Assembly: GCA_000635015.1 (NCBI GenBank)
Contig: JFMR01000036.1
Coordinates: 62,001-126,000, forward strand
Reading direction: 5' to 3'
Length of the DNA: 64,000 bases
DNA from: Prochlorococcus sp. scB243_498I20
GTDB taxonomy: Bacteria; Cyanobacteriota; Cyanobacteriia; PCC-6307; Cyanobiaceae
Part shown: in pieces, positions 16,199 to 27,319 of the stretch
Layout: each line of letters opens with the position of its first letter
How positions within the stretch are numbered: the stretch's first letter is position 1
Made by a program: the position numbers and the translations under genes
Notes under the pieces: model-generated
Told to the model about the DNA's origin: nothing
The model's database searches: none
What the model saw: only the letters and a program-made list of their open reading frames with translations

Positions 16199-17107
16199 TC
16201 ATTTAATTCGAGAAATTAAAAAAGATATAGGAATTTCAAAAGCTTTTACTGAATTTTTTACAAAAGCTCTATTATTAAATACATCATAATCTAATCTTTC
16301 TATAGAATCTAATATTCCTCTGTAAAGACGTAAGGATGTCCAAACAGGCCATCTTGCGTCAGAAGATAACCATTTGATTCCATCTTCAGATTTTTGGAAC
16401 CAATCGCGAGCCCTGGTTAATTGAAATTTCATTAGTGCTTTCCATTGTTTATTTATTTCGCCTTTTAAAAGTTTTTCTTCAGAATAATTAAATTTTTCAA
16501 TATCTTCTTGAGGAAGATAAATTCTACCTCTTTGTCTATCTTCGCCGACATCTCTTAATATATTTGTTAATTGATTAGCTATACCTAAAGCTATAGCGGC
16601 TTCTGAGGGATCAGGTTTGGCACTCCATGGAGCGGATGTGTAAGCACTATCAATCCCCATAACATTCTGAGTCATCAAACCAACTGTCCCTGCGACTCTA
16701 TAACAATATAGTTTTAATTCATCAAAATCTTTGTATCTAAATTTATTAAGATCCATTCTCTGGCCATCTATCATGTCTAGATAAGGTTGAATACTTTGTG
16801 GATATTTTTCGATGGTGTCTAGTAGAACGGCATCTAATTCTGATTTAATGTTGCCTTTAAAAACATTCTTTGTATTTTCTTCCCATGCATTTAAATTTTC
16901 TGCAAGTTCATCTTGCGATTTAGTTGAAGCTTCTAAGCTATCCATTATTTCATCTGTTCTTCTACACCAAACATAAATAGCCCAAATAGCTTTTCTTTTC
17001 TCTACAGGTAGCAGAAGGGTCCCCAAGTAAAAGGTTTTAGCCCATTTTTGGGTTTCTTTTCGGCATATCTCGTATGCTTGATCTAGTTGAGAAATTGAAT
17101 TTTTCAA
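16199..17107 (-). CDS. crtB: Phytoene synthase
   Basis: Joins two geranylgeranyl diphosphates to phytoene, the first carotenoid-specific step. Both Asp-rich prenyl-diphosphate sites are present: RRTDEIMD near residue 54 and NILRDVGEDRQRGRIYLPQED near 190. It has 302 residues, the family length. It lies 40 bp downstream of pds on the same strand, an arrangement typical of cyanobacteria, so phytoene is made and desaturated by products of one transcript. Convergent with the RRM gene. Confidence 0.96.
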   Translation of the reverse strand: MKNSISQLDQAYEICRKETQKWAKTFYLGTLLLPVEKRKAIWAIYVWCRRTDEIMDSLEASTKSQDELAENLNAWEENTKNVFKGNIKSELDAVLLDTIEKYPQSIQPYLDMIDGQRMDLNKFRYKDFDELKLYCYRVAGTVGLMTQNVMGIDSAYTSAPWSAKPDPSEAAIALGIANQLTNILRDVGEDRQRGRIYLPQEDIEKFNYSEEKLLKGEINKQWKALMKFQLTRARDWFQKSEDGIKWLSSDARWPVWTSLRLYRGILDSIERLDYDVFNNRAFVKNSVKAFEIPISFLISRIK

Positions 17108-17147
17108 AAAGTTTTAGATGAATTTTTAAATTACTGGAATGTAAATC

Positions 17148-18590
<1,443 letters not shown>

Positions 18591-18638
18591 TTAAAGTTAG
18601 AACATAATAGTTTTTTTCGTTGATTATTTTGTAAAATT

Positions 18639-18986
18639 ATGGAAAAAATGCTTTTAAAATCGACTACTAGGCATGTAAGAATTTTTACTGCCGAAGTGGT
18701 AGATGAGGAATTAAAATTTCATCCCAATAAACTAACTCTTGATTTAGATCCCGATAACGAATTTATTTGGAACGAAGATTCTCTAAATAAAATAAATGAA
18801 AAATTCAATGAATTAATAAAAGAGAGAGCAGGAAAGGATTTAGATGATTATGAACTTCGAAAAATAGGATCAGAAATAGAAGGTTTGATTAAATTTTTGC
18901 TTCAAAAAGGTCAGCTTAGCTATAACCCTGATTGTAGAGTAATGAATTATTCAATGGGTTTACCAAAGACAAATGAAGTGCTGTGA
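18639..18986 (+). CDS. ndhM: NAD(P)H-quinone oxidoreductase subunit M
   Basis: Oxygenic-photosynthesis-specific subunit of the thylakoid NDH-1 complex, on the peripheral arm. The 115-residue product begins [20 protein letters not shown] and contains [31 protein letters not shown] and [14 protein letters not shown], all typical of NdhM. The TGA stop overlaps the GTG start of the DUF3172 gene (GTGA), so the pair is translationally coupled. Divergent from pds. Confidence 0.94.
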   Translation: MEKMLLKSTTRHVRIFTAEVVDEELKFHPNKLTLDLDPDNEFIWNEDSLNKINEKFNELIKERAGKDLDDYELRKIGSEIEGLIKFLLQKGQLSYNPDCRVMNYSMGLPKTNEVL

Positions 18987-19606
18987 ATAGATCATCCTCA
19001 AATAGAAGGCCCAGAAGAGGCTCAAATAGAAGTTATTATCCACCAAATCCAAAGGACATAGATCTGTATGGTCAAAGAAGCAATAGATTGCCTGCTTCTT
19101 CTGAACAAAAGATCAACTTTAGTACAGGAACCATTGCCGTACTTGCTGGAGTATTAATTTTAGGAGTTGGTATCGGGAGCGCTATTACCAGTACAACTGA
19201 TGGCGGGCAGGGAAATATAGCAAGTCAACAACAATTAGATATGGCTGTTCCAGATCCTGAATTTTGCAGACAATGGGGAGCTAGTGCTTTTGTAATTGAT
19301 GTTGAAATGTATACGACTCTGAATCCATCTACGAGTTTTGTAACGCAACCAGCTCTTCAGCCAGGGTGTGTTATTAGAAGAGAGAATTGGACAGTGTTAC
19401 AAAAACAGGGCGCAATTAGTAATGAAGATGTAAGGGAATGTAAGCAAAGGATGAATACTTTTGCTTATATTGGTTCAATAAGAGATAAGCCAATAGTTAA
19501 GTGCGTTTATCAGACTGACGTAAATGAAAATAAATTTATAATAAAAGGTGATGGACAAGCTGAAGACGGCGGGGTAGGTATTAACAAAGAAGCAATTCAG
19601 TTTTGA
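18983..19606 (+). CDS. DUF3172 family membrane protein
   Basis: Unknown function, found in cyanobacteria. Its 207 residues comprise a basic Arg/Ser/Asn-rich N-terminus ([20 protein letters not shown]), one membrane helix (about 48-68, [20 protein letters not shown]) and a soluble domain with cysteines in [23 protein letters not shown] and VKCVYQ. The basic N-terminus suggests the C-terminal domain lies outside or in the lumen, where the four cysteines could form disulfides. The GTG start overlaps the ndhM stop, hinting at a role with NDH-1 (inference). Confidence 0.8.
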   Translation: MNRSSSNRRPRRGSNRSYYPPNPKDIDLYGQRSNRLPASSEQKINFSTGTIAVLAGVLILGVGIGSAITSTTDGGQGNIASQQQLDMAVPDPEFCRQWGASAFVIDVEMYTTLNPSTSFVTQPALQPGCVIRRENWTVLQKQGAISNEDVRECKQRMNTFAYIGSIRDKPIVKCVYQTDVNENKFIIKGDGQAEDGGVGINKEAIQF

Positions 19607-19612
19607 TCGAAA

Positions 19613-20557
19613 TTATATATGCCTCAAAGGGCTTTCTAAACTAGCAAATTGTGGGAGAATGTTTTTCTTAAACACTTCTGATGCTCTTGATGTATATCTT
19701 GACGGATTAGTAATTAATTTAAGTTCTCTTTTTACTTCTAAATCAGCAACGAATGCTTTATGGATTGTTCCAGCTGATAATTCTCTTTCGATAGAAACAA
19801 CAGGCAAAAAGGAAGCTCCTAAACCTGATTGAACTGCATTCTTTATTGCTTCAAGAGAGTTAAGTTCCATCTCAATTTTTAATCTTTGAATATCAAGCCC
19901 AGAATCTTGGAGAAGTTTGTCAACAACTTTTCTTGTTGTAGATTGTGAGTCTAGAGTTACAAAATTTAATTTGTATAAGTCTTCTTTTAGAAGCTCTTTT
20001 TTGGTCGAAAGTGGATGTTTAGATGGTAAAACTAATGCCAATTCATCAGTGGCATATGGAATTACTTGTAGCAAATTTTCCAAATCTCCAGGTAATTGTC
20101 CGCCAATAATGGCTAAGTCAATTTGTCCATTGGCCACACTCCAACCAGTTCTTCTCGTACTATGAACTTGAAGTTGAACGGATACATCAGGGTATTTTTG
20201 TCTGAATAGTCCTATCATTCTCGGCATTAAATAGGTTCCCGTTGTTTGGCTCGCTCCAATGACAAGAGTTCCACCTTTTAAGCTATTTAAATCTTCAATA
20301 GCTTTGCAAGCTTCGTCGCATTGATTCAAAATTCGTTCACAATATTCAAGTAACAGTCTTCCTGCTTCAGTTAATAGAGCCTTCCTACCCCCTCTGTCGA
20401 AAATTGTGATTTCAAGTTGTTTTTCTAAATTTTGTATTTGTAAACTTACGGCAGGTTGGGTTACATATAAGAGATCTGCAGCTTTTTTAAAACTTCCTTG
20501 AGCTGCTATAGCTTTTAATATTCTTAGTTGGTCGAGAGTAAATGGTAATTCTGGCAT
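19613..20557 (-). CDS. rbcR: LysR-type regulator RbcR (Ycf30)
   Basis: LysR-family transcription factor of 314 residues. An N-terminal winged helix-turn-helix (about 8-65) contains [20 protein letters not shown], and an effector-binding domain of two periplasmic-protein-like lobes (about 93-300) contains [14 protein letters not shown]. The sequence strongly resembles RbcR, the activator of RuBisCO and related carbon-fixation genes that senses metabolites. A 6-bp dyad with 4-bp spacer lies 30 bp upstream in the region shared with the divergent Z-ISO-like gene. NdhR/CcmR is a related alternative. Confidence 0.88.
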   Translation of the reverse strand: MPELPFTLDQLRILKAIAAQGSFKKAADLLYVTQPAVSLQIQNLEKQLEITIFDRGGRKALLTEAGRLLLEYCERILNQCDEACKAIEDLNSLKGGTLVIGASQTTGTYLMPRMIGLFRQKYPDVSVQLQVHSTRRTGWSVANGQIDLAIIGGQLPGDLENLLQVIPYATDELALVLPSKHPLSTKKELLKEDLYKLNFVTLDSQSTTRKVVDKLLQDSGLDIQRLKIEMELNSLEAIKNAVQSGLGASFLPVVSIERELSAGTIHKAFVADLEVKRELKLITNPSRYTSRASEVFKKNILPQFASLESPLRHI

Positions 20558-20586
20558 CTATTATGCCTACAATTTCTTATAATTCT

Positions 20587-20602
20587 AATGCTTAGGAGCA
20601 TT
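20587..20602. promoter_or_regulatory. Palindromic operator candidate between rbcR and the Z-ISO-like gene
   Basis: AATGCT-TAGG-AGCATT is a perfect 6-bp inverted repeat with a 4-bp centre, lying 30 bp from the rbcR start and 38 bp from the divergent gene start. The placement suits autoregulation by a LysR-type factor, though the sequence is not a match I can equate with a published RbcR site. Confidence 0.45.
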
Positions 20603-20639
20603 CTTGTTAAGATCAAAAACTATTTGAACAATTTAATAT

Positions 20640-21368
20640 ATGGAGACTCATAAAACTTCACTAATCATCTTAATTTTAATTTTGATTTTTGCGGTCATTC
20701 ATAGTGGGGGAGCTGCTTTAAGAATGAAAGCAGAATCTATTATGGGTCCAAGATTATGGCGGTTATGTTTTGTTTTTTTAAGTTTGCCATCTGCAATTAT
20801 TTTGATTAGTTATTTTTTAGCTCATAGATATGACGGAATCAGATTATGGAATTTACAGGGCAATAATTTTGTTTTTATGGTCGTTTGGTTCTTAACTGCA
20901 ATAAGTTTTTTATTTTTATATCCTGCTACTTACAATTTGCTAGAAATTCCTTCCGTTTTAAAACCTAAAGTACGAATCTATGGAACTGGGATAATGCGAA
21001 TCACAAGACATCCACAAGCATTTGGTCAGATAATTTGGTGTTTTGCTCATACTTTATGGATTGGTACATCATTTACATTAGTAACTTCTGTTGGCTTAGT
21101 TTTGCATCACCTTTTTGCAATCTGGCATGGCGATAAGAGATTAGCAAATAGATTTGGAGAAGAATTTGAAAATTTTAAAAAAAATACTTCCATAATCCCT
21201 TTCTTGGCGATACTTGAGGGGAGGCAAGAATTTAAAATTAAAGAATTTTTTAGGTTATCTCAAGTTGGCATATTAATTGCAATAGGCGTACTTTGGTGGT
21301 CTCATCAATATATAAATATTGCTGTTAAAACATTTAATTCATCATTTTTGTCTGAATTTTTCAATTGA
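20640..21368 (+). CDS. NnrU-family protein, probable 15-cis-zeta-carotene isomerase
   Basis: Integral membrane protein of 242 residues with about six hydrophobic segments. Conserved NnrU/Z-ISO features are VIHSGGAALR near the N-terminus, TRHPQAFGQIIW and LHHLFAIWHGDKRLANRFG; histidines in such motifs ligate haem in the plant Z-ISO enzyme. Z-ISO isomerises the 15-cis bond of zeta-carotene between the PDS and ZDS steps, and cyanobacteria carry homologues. Nearby pds and crtB support the carotenoid role. Denitrification NnrU is the other family member, unlikely here because no nitrite or nitric oxide reductase genes are present. It lies 33 bp before ndhF. Confidence 0.75.
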   Translation: METHKTSLIILILILIFAVIHSGGAALRMKAESIMGPRLWRLCFVFLSLPSAIILISYFLAHRYDGIRLWNLQGNNFVFMVVWFLTAISFLFLYPATYNLLEIPSVLKPKVRIYGTGIMRITRHPQAFGQIIWCFAHTLWIGTSFTLVTSVGLVLHHLFAIWHGDKRLANRFGEEFENFKKNTSIIPFLAILEGRQEFKIKEFFRLSQVGILIAIGVLWWSHQYINIAVKTFNSSFLSEFFN

Positions 21369-21401
21369 CAGTTTAAAATCATAATATAAGTTCTTTAAAA
21401 A

Positions 21402-23423
21402 ATGCCACAAGCTTCAGAAATTGCCTGGTTAATTCCCGTTTTCCCACTTATTGGAGCAGTGCTTTCTGGCTTAGGACTAATAAGCATTAACAAGAAAATT
21501 AATAATTCAAGAGAAATTGTTTCTGTTGGTCTGATTTCTTTCGTTGGGATTTCTGCTGTAATTAGTTATAAAGCTTTAATTGAACAAGTTAATGGTTATC
21601 AATCAGTAGAAAAATTATTTGTATGGGCCAATGCAGGGGATTTCACAATACCAATGGGATTTGTCCTTGATCCTTTGGGGAGTGTAATGCTTGCGTTAGT
21701 AACTACAATAACTTTGCTGGTAATGATTTACTCTCATGGTTACATGGCGCATGACAAAGGATATGTCAGATTTTTTACATATTTAGCATTATTTAGTAGT
21801 TCAATGATGGGATTAATAGTTAGTCCGAATTTATTAGAAATTTATGTTTTTTGGGAATTAGTTGGGATGTGTTCATATTTATTAGTTGGTTTTTGGTACG
21901 ACAGGGATGGCGCTGCACACGCTGCACAAAAAGCATTTGTTGTTAATAGGGTAGGAGATTTTGGTTTATTACTAGGAATTCTTGGCCTATTTTGGGCAAC
22001 AAATAGTTTTGATTTTAATGAAATAGCTACTGGAATTTCTCAATCGATATCTGACCATTCGATACCCATTTGGGCTGCTTTATTACTTTGTTTTTTAGTT
22101 TTTCTAGGGCCAATGGCTAAATCAGCTCAGTTTCCTCTTCATGTTTGGTTACCTGACGCAATGGAAGGTCCTACACCAATTTCTGCACTTATCCATGCTG
22201 CAACAATGGTTGCGGCAGGAATCTTTCTTGTAGCAAGACTTCAACCTTTGTATTCAATATTCCCCTCTATTCAGTTCATTATTGCTTTAGTTGGTACCAT
22301 TACTTGTTTTTTAGGAGCCTCTATAGCTTTGACCCAAATGGATTTAAAAAAAGGTTTAGCTTACAGCACAGTTTCTCAGCTCGGGTATATGATGCTCGCA
22401 ATGGGTTGTGGAGCACCAGTTGCAGGAATTTTTCATTTAGTAACTCATGCTTGCTTTAAAGCAATGCTATTTTTGGGATCTGGTTCAGTAATACATGCTA
22501 TGGAAGAAGTAGTTGGACATCAGCCTGTATTAGCTCAAGATATGAGATTGATGGGCGGTTTAAGAAAAAAAATGCCATATACATCAACAACATTTTTAAT
22601 TGGTTGTGTAGCAATTAGTGGAATTCCCCCATTGGCAGGATTTTGGAGTAAAGACGAGATACTCGGAAATGCTTTTATATCATTTCCAGCTTTTTGGTTT
22701 GTAGGACTTCTAACAGCAGGTATGACTGCTTTTTATATGTTTAGGCTTTATTTCTTGACATTTGAAGGAGATTTCAGAGGGGAGAATAAAGAATTGCAAA
22801 AACAACTTCTGATAGCATCCAAAACAAACATAGATGATGAAAATGAAGAAGAGCATGAAGAACATGGCTCTATTCATGAGTCACCCTGGTCAATGACATT
22901 TCCCTTGGTATTTCTAGCTGTGCCGTCTGTAATAATCGGTTTTATGGGACTTCCATGGGATAGCAAAATTGCAAATTTACTAGATCCTGAAGAAGCAGAG
23001 ACTGCTGCAAAAGCCTTCGAATTAAAAGAATTTTTACCATTAGCACTTGCTTCAATACTTATTGCATCAGCCGGAATCATTATTGCTTATCAGGCATATT
23101 TTGTGAAAAAAATTAATTTATCAGTTTTATTTGCCGAAAAGTTTCCAAGCATCAATCGGTTTTTATCAAATAAATGGTATTTAGATGATATTAATGAAAA
23201 AATTTTTGTTAAGGGTAGTAGAAAACTTGCTAAAGAAGTTTTAGAGGTTGATTCTAAGGTTGTTGATGGCGTCGTAAATCTTACTGGACTTGTTACTTTA
23301 GGAAGTGGAGAGGGTTTAAAATATTTTGAGACTGGTAGGGCTCAATTTTATGCACTTATCGTTTTTGGAGGTGTATTACTACTAGTCGCTATCTTTGGTT
23401 TGCAATCCCCTCAAGTTTCTTAA
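21402..23423 (+). CDS. ndhF: NAD(P)H-quinone oxidoreductase subunit 5 (NdhF)
   Basis: Proton-pumping antiporter-like membrane subunit of NDH-1. Its 673 residues carry about 15 membrane helices and the long lateral C-terminal helix expected of NuoL/NdhF. Diagnostic segments: YVFWELVGMCSYLLVGFWY, FPLHVWLPDAMEGPTPISAL and the TM helix-loop HLVTHACFKAMLFL. An acidic hydrophilic stretch (DDENEEEHEEHGS, about 470-485) sits in a loop before the C-terminal helices. ndhD follows 85 bp downstream, as usual for the NdhF1/NdhD1 respiratory and cyclic-flow pair. Confidence 0.97.
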   Translation: MPQASEIAWLIPVFPLIGAVLSGLGLISINKKINNSREIVSVGLISFVGISAVISYKALIEQVNGYQSVEKLFVWANAGDFTIPMGFVLDPLGSVMLALVTTITLLVMIYSHGYMAHDKGYVRFFTYLALFSSSMMGLIVSPNLLEIYVFWELVGMCSYLLVGFWYDRDGAAHAAQKAFVVNRVGDFGLLLGILGLFWATNSFDFNEIATGISQSISDHSIPIWAALLLCFLVFLGPMAKSAQFPLHVWLPDAMEGPTPISALIHAATMVAAGIFLVARLQPLYSIFPSIQFIIALVGTITCFLGASIALTQMDLKKGLAYSTVSQLGYMMLAMGCGAPVAGIFHLVTHACFKAMLFLGSGSVIHAMEEVVGHQPVLAQDMRLMGGLRKKMPYTSTTFLIGCVAISGIPPLAGFWSKDEILGNAFISFPAFWFVGLLTAGMTAFYMFRLYFLTFEGDFRGENKELQKQLLIASKTNIDDENEEEHEEHGSIHESPWSMTFPLVFLAVPSVIIGFMGLPWDSKIANLLDPEEAETAAKAFELKEFLPLALASILIASAGIIIAYQAYFVKKINLSVLFAEKFPSINRFLSNKWYLDDINEKIFVKGSRKLAKEVLEVDSKVVDGVVNLTGLVTLGSGEGLKYFETGRAQFYALIVFGGVLLLVAIFGLQSPQVS

Positions 23424-23508
23424 TTACAATTGTGTGTCTTCACTGTCCATTGGGGTGAAAAAATACAGAAAATTTCTAGAATTTATTTAAGATAAATTTC
23501 TTATTAAA

Positions 23509-25149
23509 TTGAGTACTTATTTTTATACACATTTTGCGACACAAATGTTGGGAACTATTGGAGCTGGATTTTCTGATTTGCCTTGGTTATCTGCTTCAAT
23601 TTTATTTCCAATTGGTAGTGCATTTGTGATACCTTTTTTCCCAGATAAAGGGGATGGTAAAGAGGTGAGATGGTTTGCATTGTCTATTGCATTAATAACT
23701 TTTTTAATAACTGTAGGTTCATATATAAATGGTTTTGATATTAGTAATGAAAATGTTCAACTCAAAGAAAATATTAGTTGGCTCCCTGATTTAGGTCTTA
23801 CTTGGTCTGTTGGCGCTGATGGTATGTCTATGCCGTTAATATTATTGACTAGTTTTATAACCGCTTTAGCAGTTCTTGCTGCATGGCCAGTCAAGTTTAA
23901 ACCAAAGTTATTTTTCTTTTTGATATTAGTTATGGATGGTGGGCAAATCGCTGTATTTGCCGTACAAGATATGCTTTTATTTTTTCTAACTTGGGAACTT
24001 GAGTTAATTCCTGTTTATTTATTATTGGCTATATGGGGTGGCAAAAATCGACAATATGCAGCAACAAAATTCATTATTTATACAGCTGGCAGTTCCATCT
24101 TCATTCTTCTGGCAGCGTTAGCAATGGGTTTCTATGGTACAGAAATTCCTAACTTTGAGTTTTCTCATTTAGCAGCACAAGACTTTAGTCAAAAATTCCA
24201 AATATTATGTTATGTAGGGCTTTTAATTGCATTTGGAGTGAAACTACCAATAGTACCTCTTCATACTTGGCTTCCAGATGCTCATGGAGAGGCTACAGCC
24301 CCTGTCCATATGCTTCTAGCAGGAATCTTGTTAAAGATGGGAGGATATGCTCTTTTGAGATTTAATGCACAATTATTACCGGTTGCTCATGCTCAATTTG
24401 CCCCATTATTAATAGTTCTAGGGGTAGTAAATATAATTTATGCTGCCTTAACTTCTTTTGCTCAAAGAAATCTCAAAAGAAAAATTGCATACAGTTCGAT
24501 AAGTCATATGGGTTTCGTTCTTATTGGTATAGGGAGTTTTAGTAGTCTTGGAACAAGCGGCGCTATGCTTCAAATGGTTAGTCATGGATTAATCGGTGCA
24601 AGTTTATTTTTTCTGGTTGGTGCCACCTATGACAGAACGAAGACTCTTAAACTTGATGAAATGAGTGGTGTAGGACAAAAAATGAGAATCATGTTTGCCC
24701 TATGGACCGCCTGCTCCCTGGCTTCCCTTGCTTTGCCTGGTATGAGTGGTTTTGTTTCCGAATTGATGGTATTTACAGGATTTGTTACTGATGAAGTTTA
24801 TACACTTCCGTTTAGGGTGGTGATGGCCTCTCTAGCTGCTATCGGTGTAATACTTACTCCTATATATCTACTTTCAATGTTACGAGAAATTTTCTTCGGT
24901 AAAGAAAATCCTAAATTAATCGAAGAACAAAAACTGATAGATGCAGAGCCTAGGGAAGTTTATATTATTGCTTGTTTACTTTTACCTATTATTGGAATAG
25001 GTTTGTACCCAAGATTAGTTACTGAAAGTTACATTGCGTCTATCAATAATTTGGTCGATCGAGATTTAACTGCAGTTAAAGGTGCTGTGAAAACAAATAT
25101 TTTTTCTGGAACTAAATCAAATGACATCCTAAAAGCACCAAAAATATAA
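23509..25149 (+). CDS. ndhD: NAD(P)H-quinone oxidoreductase subunit 4 (NdhD1)
   Basis: Second antiporter-like subunit of NDH-1, partner of NdhF in the respiratory and cyclic-electron-flow form. It has about 14 membrane helices; [19 protein letters not shown] and [20 protein letters not shown] are diagnostic. The track-length frame opens with TTG at 23509 (546 residues). An in-frame ATG at 23545 would give 534 residues and align better with the usual NdhD1 start just before [10 protein letters not shown]. The start is therefore uncertain by 12 codons. Confidence 0.96.
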   Translation: MSTYFYTHFATQMLGTIGAGFSDLPWLSASILFPIGSAFVIPFFPDKGDGKEVRWFALSIALITFLITVGSYINGFDISNENVQLKENISWLPDLGLTWSVGADGMSMPLILLTSFITALAVLAAWPVKFKPKLFFFLILVMDGGQIAVFAVQDMLLFFLTWELELIPVYLLLAIWGGKNRQYAATKFIIYTAGSSIFILLAALAMGFYGTEIPNFEFSHLAAQDFSQKFQILCYVGLLIAFGVKLPIVPLHTWLPDAHGEATAPVHMLLAGILLKMGGYALLRFNAQLLPVAHAQFAPLLIVLGVVNIIYAALTSFAQRNLKRKIAYSSISHMGFVLIGIGSFSSLGTSGAMLQMVSHGLIGASLFFLVGATYDRTKTLKLDEMSGVGQKMRIMFALWTACSLASLALPGMSGFVSELMVFTGFVTDEVYTLPFRVVMASLAAIGVILTPIYLLSMLREIFFGKENPKLIEEQKLIDAEPREVYIIACLLLPIIGIGLYPRLVTESYIASINNLVDRDLTAVKGAVKTNIFSGTKSNDILKAPKI

Positions 25150-25158
25150 TTTTTTAAA

Positions 25159-25183
25159 TTAATGCAATATTGTTTGGCATTAA
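25159..25183 (+). other. Hairpin between ndhD and scpA
   Basis: TTAATGC (25159-25165) and GCATTAA (25177-25183) form a perfect 7-bp stem with an 11-base loop, within the 53-bp gap. There is no T tract, so termination is doubtful; it may be a weak end signal for the ndhF-ndhD transcript. Confidence 0.35.
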
Positions 25184-25202
25184 ATAAATTAAAAGATATC
25201 GT

Positions 25203-26093
25203 GTGAGTAGATTTTATCTATTTCAAATATCTTATTCCAATCCTATTGATAGGCAACAATTAGGCCCTAGATTGTTGATTAAGTTTCTTCAAGACGCCGC
25301 AGGTAAAGGTGAGCTTGATCCATGGGATATTGATGTAATAAGTGTAATTGATAGTTTTTTAGAGCAATACTCACATACTTTTAATCAATCTTCAAATAGT
25401 AAAATCTCATATCATAAGGATTTAGCTGAGACCAGCGAAGCATTTTTTGCGGCTTCCGTACTAGTTAATCTTAAGGCTCAGGTTTTGGAATCTGATGTTT
25501 TCAAAGATAATTCTTCCGAGTTTGAAGATGAATTTGATTTGGATGATCAAGATTGGATTGATAAAGAGTTTGATATTCCAAAATATCCTGAAAAATATTT
25601 AAGAAGAAGATCAATTGCACAACCAATTCTCAAACGTACAACAACATTGGGAGAACTTGTAAGTCAGTTAGAGTCCATAGCAGAAGTTATAGAATCCCAA
25701 GATCTTCTGCTAATGAAGAGAAAAAGATATAAAAAATATTCTGATAAGGCTTTAATTTCTCATGTAAAGTCTTTAGCGCATCGTGAGAAACTTCCAGAAA
25801 CAACTAAAGCACTAGGGAAATTTATTGAAGGATGGGAAAAAGCATTACAATGGACAGATTTTGAATATTTAGTCAAAAAATGGCAAACTGTAGTTAAAAA
25901 TGATTTAGATAAGGATCGTTTGGGAGTTTTTTGGGCTTTGTTATTTTTATCATCAGAAAACAAAATTGAAATTAAACAAATTAATTCCTTATATGGCCCA
26001 ATTCAAATAAAAAGAATAATACCTGATGGTGGCTTAGCTCAATTGCCTATAGAAAATCTTGAGGTAAATAATACCTCTGCCTCGGTTGCTTAG
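25203..26093 (+). CDS. scpA: Segregation and condensation protein A
   Basis: Kleisin subunit that joins SMC and ScpB in chromosome condensation. Seen: the N-terminal kleisin block with FLQDAAGKGELDPWDIDVI and FFAASVLVNLKAQVLESD, an acidic linker (FEDEFDLDDQDWIDKEFD) and a C-terminal winged helix with FWALLFLSSENKIEIKQ. It has 296 residues with a GTG start at 25203; no ATG lies before the conserved N-terminal block. No scpB is next to it. Confidence 0.9.
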   Translation: MSRFYLFQISYSNPIDRQQLGPRLLIKFLQDAAGKGELDPWDIDVISVIDSFLEQYSHTFNQSSNSKISYHKDLAETSEAFFAASVLVNLKAQVLESDVFKDNSSEFEDEFDLDDQDWIDKEFDIPKYPEKYLRRRSIAQPILKRTTTLGELVSQLESIAEVIESQDLLLMKRKRYKKYSDKALISHVKSLAHREKLPETTKALGKFIEGWEKALQWTDFEYLVKKWQTVVKNDLDKDRLGVFWALLFLSSENKIEIKQINSLYGPIQIKRIIPDGGLAQLPIENLEVNNTSASVA

Positions 26094-26112
26094 ATGCTTC
26101 AAAGCAATAACG

Positions 26113-26118
26113 TATAAT
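26113..26118 (+). promoter_or_regulatory. Candidate -10 box for the nucleotidyltransferase gene
   Basis: A perfect TATAAT lies 23 bp before the ATG at 26141, with no convincing -35 at normal spacing. Close -10 boxes and short leaders are plausible in this compact genome, but the hexamer alone is weak evidence. Confidence 0.35.
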
Positions 26119-26140
26119 TTTAAAAAATGGTGTTGAATTT

Positions 26141-27319
26141 ATGAAGGCAATGATACTTGCGGCAGGTAAAGGTACACGTGTTCAGCCTATTACACATGTT
26201 ATTCCTAAACCGATGATTCCGATTTTGCAAAAACCTGTTATGGAATTTCTCTTGGAACTTTTAAGAGAACATAACTTTAAAGAAATAATGGTAAATGTTT
26301 CTCATCTGGCTGAGGAAATTGAAAATTATTTTAGGGACGGTCAAAGATTTGGAGTAGAAATTGCTTATAGTTTTGAGGGAAGAATTGAAGATGGAGAATT
26401 AATTGGTGATGCTTTGGGATCCGCAGGAGGATTAAAAAAAATTCAGGATTTTCAAAAATTTTTTGATGAAACTTTTGTTGTTTTATGTGGTGATGCTTTG
26501 GTTGATTTAGATTTAACTCAAGCTGTTAAAAAACATAAGCAGAAAGGAGCTATTGCGAGCTTAATAACAAAGAAGGTAACTAGAGATCAAGTGTCAAGTT
26601 ACGGTGTAGTAGTTTCTGACAAAAATGGTCGGATAAAGGCTTTTCAGGAAAAGCCAACAGTTGATCAAGCTTTAAGTGACTCTATAAATACAGGAATTTA
26701 TCTTTTCGAACCAGAAATTTTTAATTACATACCTTCAGCAGAGAAATTTGATATTGGAGCTGATCTTTTCCCTAAACTTGTTGAAATGGATTTACCATTT
26801 TTTGCATTACCAATGGATTTTGAATGGGTAGATATTGGAAAAGTTCCTGATTATTGGAGTGCTATTAGAAATGTATTGCAAGGAAAGGTAAGACAAGTGC
26901 AAATACCAGGCAAGGAAATAAAACCTGGAGTTTTTACCGGTTTGAATGTAGCGGCTAACTGGGAAAAGGTTAATATTACCGGGCCGGTTTATATAGGCGG
27001 CATGACTAGAATCGAGGATGGAGCAACTATTATTGGCCCTTCCATGATTGGACCAAGTTGTTGCATTTGCGAGGGGGCAACTATAGATAACTCAATTATT
27101 TTTGATTATTCTAAAATCGGTAAAGGGGTTAGACTTATGGATAAGTTAGTGTTTGGTAAATATTGTGTTGGGAAAAATGGAGATCATTTTGATTTGCAAG
27201 ATGCATCTTTAGATTGGTTAATAGCAGATTCAAGAAGATCTGATTTGACTGAACCATCGCCTCAGCAGAAAGCTATGGCAGAATTGTTAGGTACTGATTT
27301 GATTAATATTCCAGACTAA
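26141..27319 (+). CDS. Sugar-1-phosphate nucleotidyltransferase, probable CugP-type UDP-glucose pyrophosphorylase
   Basis: Activates a sugar phosphate with a nucleoside triphosphate. The N-terminal Rossmann-like domain (1 to about 235) has the signature MILAAGKGTRVQPIT, PKPMIPI, CGDALVD and FEWVDIGKVPDYW. The C-terminal left-handed beta-helix (about 245-350) shows hexapeptide-like turns (GPVYIGGMTRIEDGATIIGP). At 392 residues it resembles cyanobacterial CugP, which supplies UDP-glucose where GalU is absent. Mannose-1-phosphate guanylyltransferase is the usual automatic annotation and cannot be excluded. The last 17 bp overlap the convergent metF end. Confidence 0.82.
   Translation: MKAMILAAGKGTRVQPITHVIPKPMIPILQKPVMEFLLELLREHNFKEIMVNVSHLAEEIENYFRDGQRFGVEIAYSFEGRIEDGELIGDALGSAGGLKKIQDFQKFFDETFVVLCGDALVDLDLTQAVKKHKQKGAIASLITKKVTRDQVSSYGVVVSDKNGRIKAFQEKPTVDQALSDSINTGIYLFEPEIFNYIPSAEKFDIGADLFPKLVEMDLPFFALPMDFEWVDIGKVPDYWSAIRNVLQGKVRQVQIPGKEIKPGVFTGLNVAANWEKVNITGPVYIGGMTRIEDGATIIGPSMIGPSCCICEGATIDNSIIFDYSKIGKGVRLMDKLVFGKYCVGKNGDHFDLQDASLDWLIADSRRSDLTEPSPQQKAMAELLGTDLINIPD

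Noticed and set aside
23438..23461. Hairpin-like TTCAC...GTGAA between ndhF and ndhD as a terminator
   Set aside because: The stem is bulged and followed by A rather than T on the plus strand, so it does not make a terminator for ndhF.
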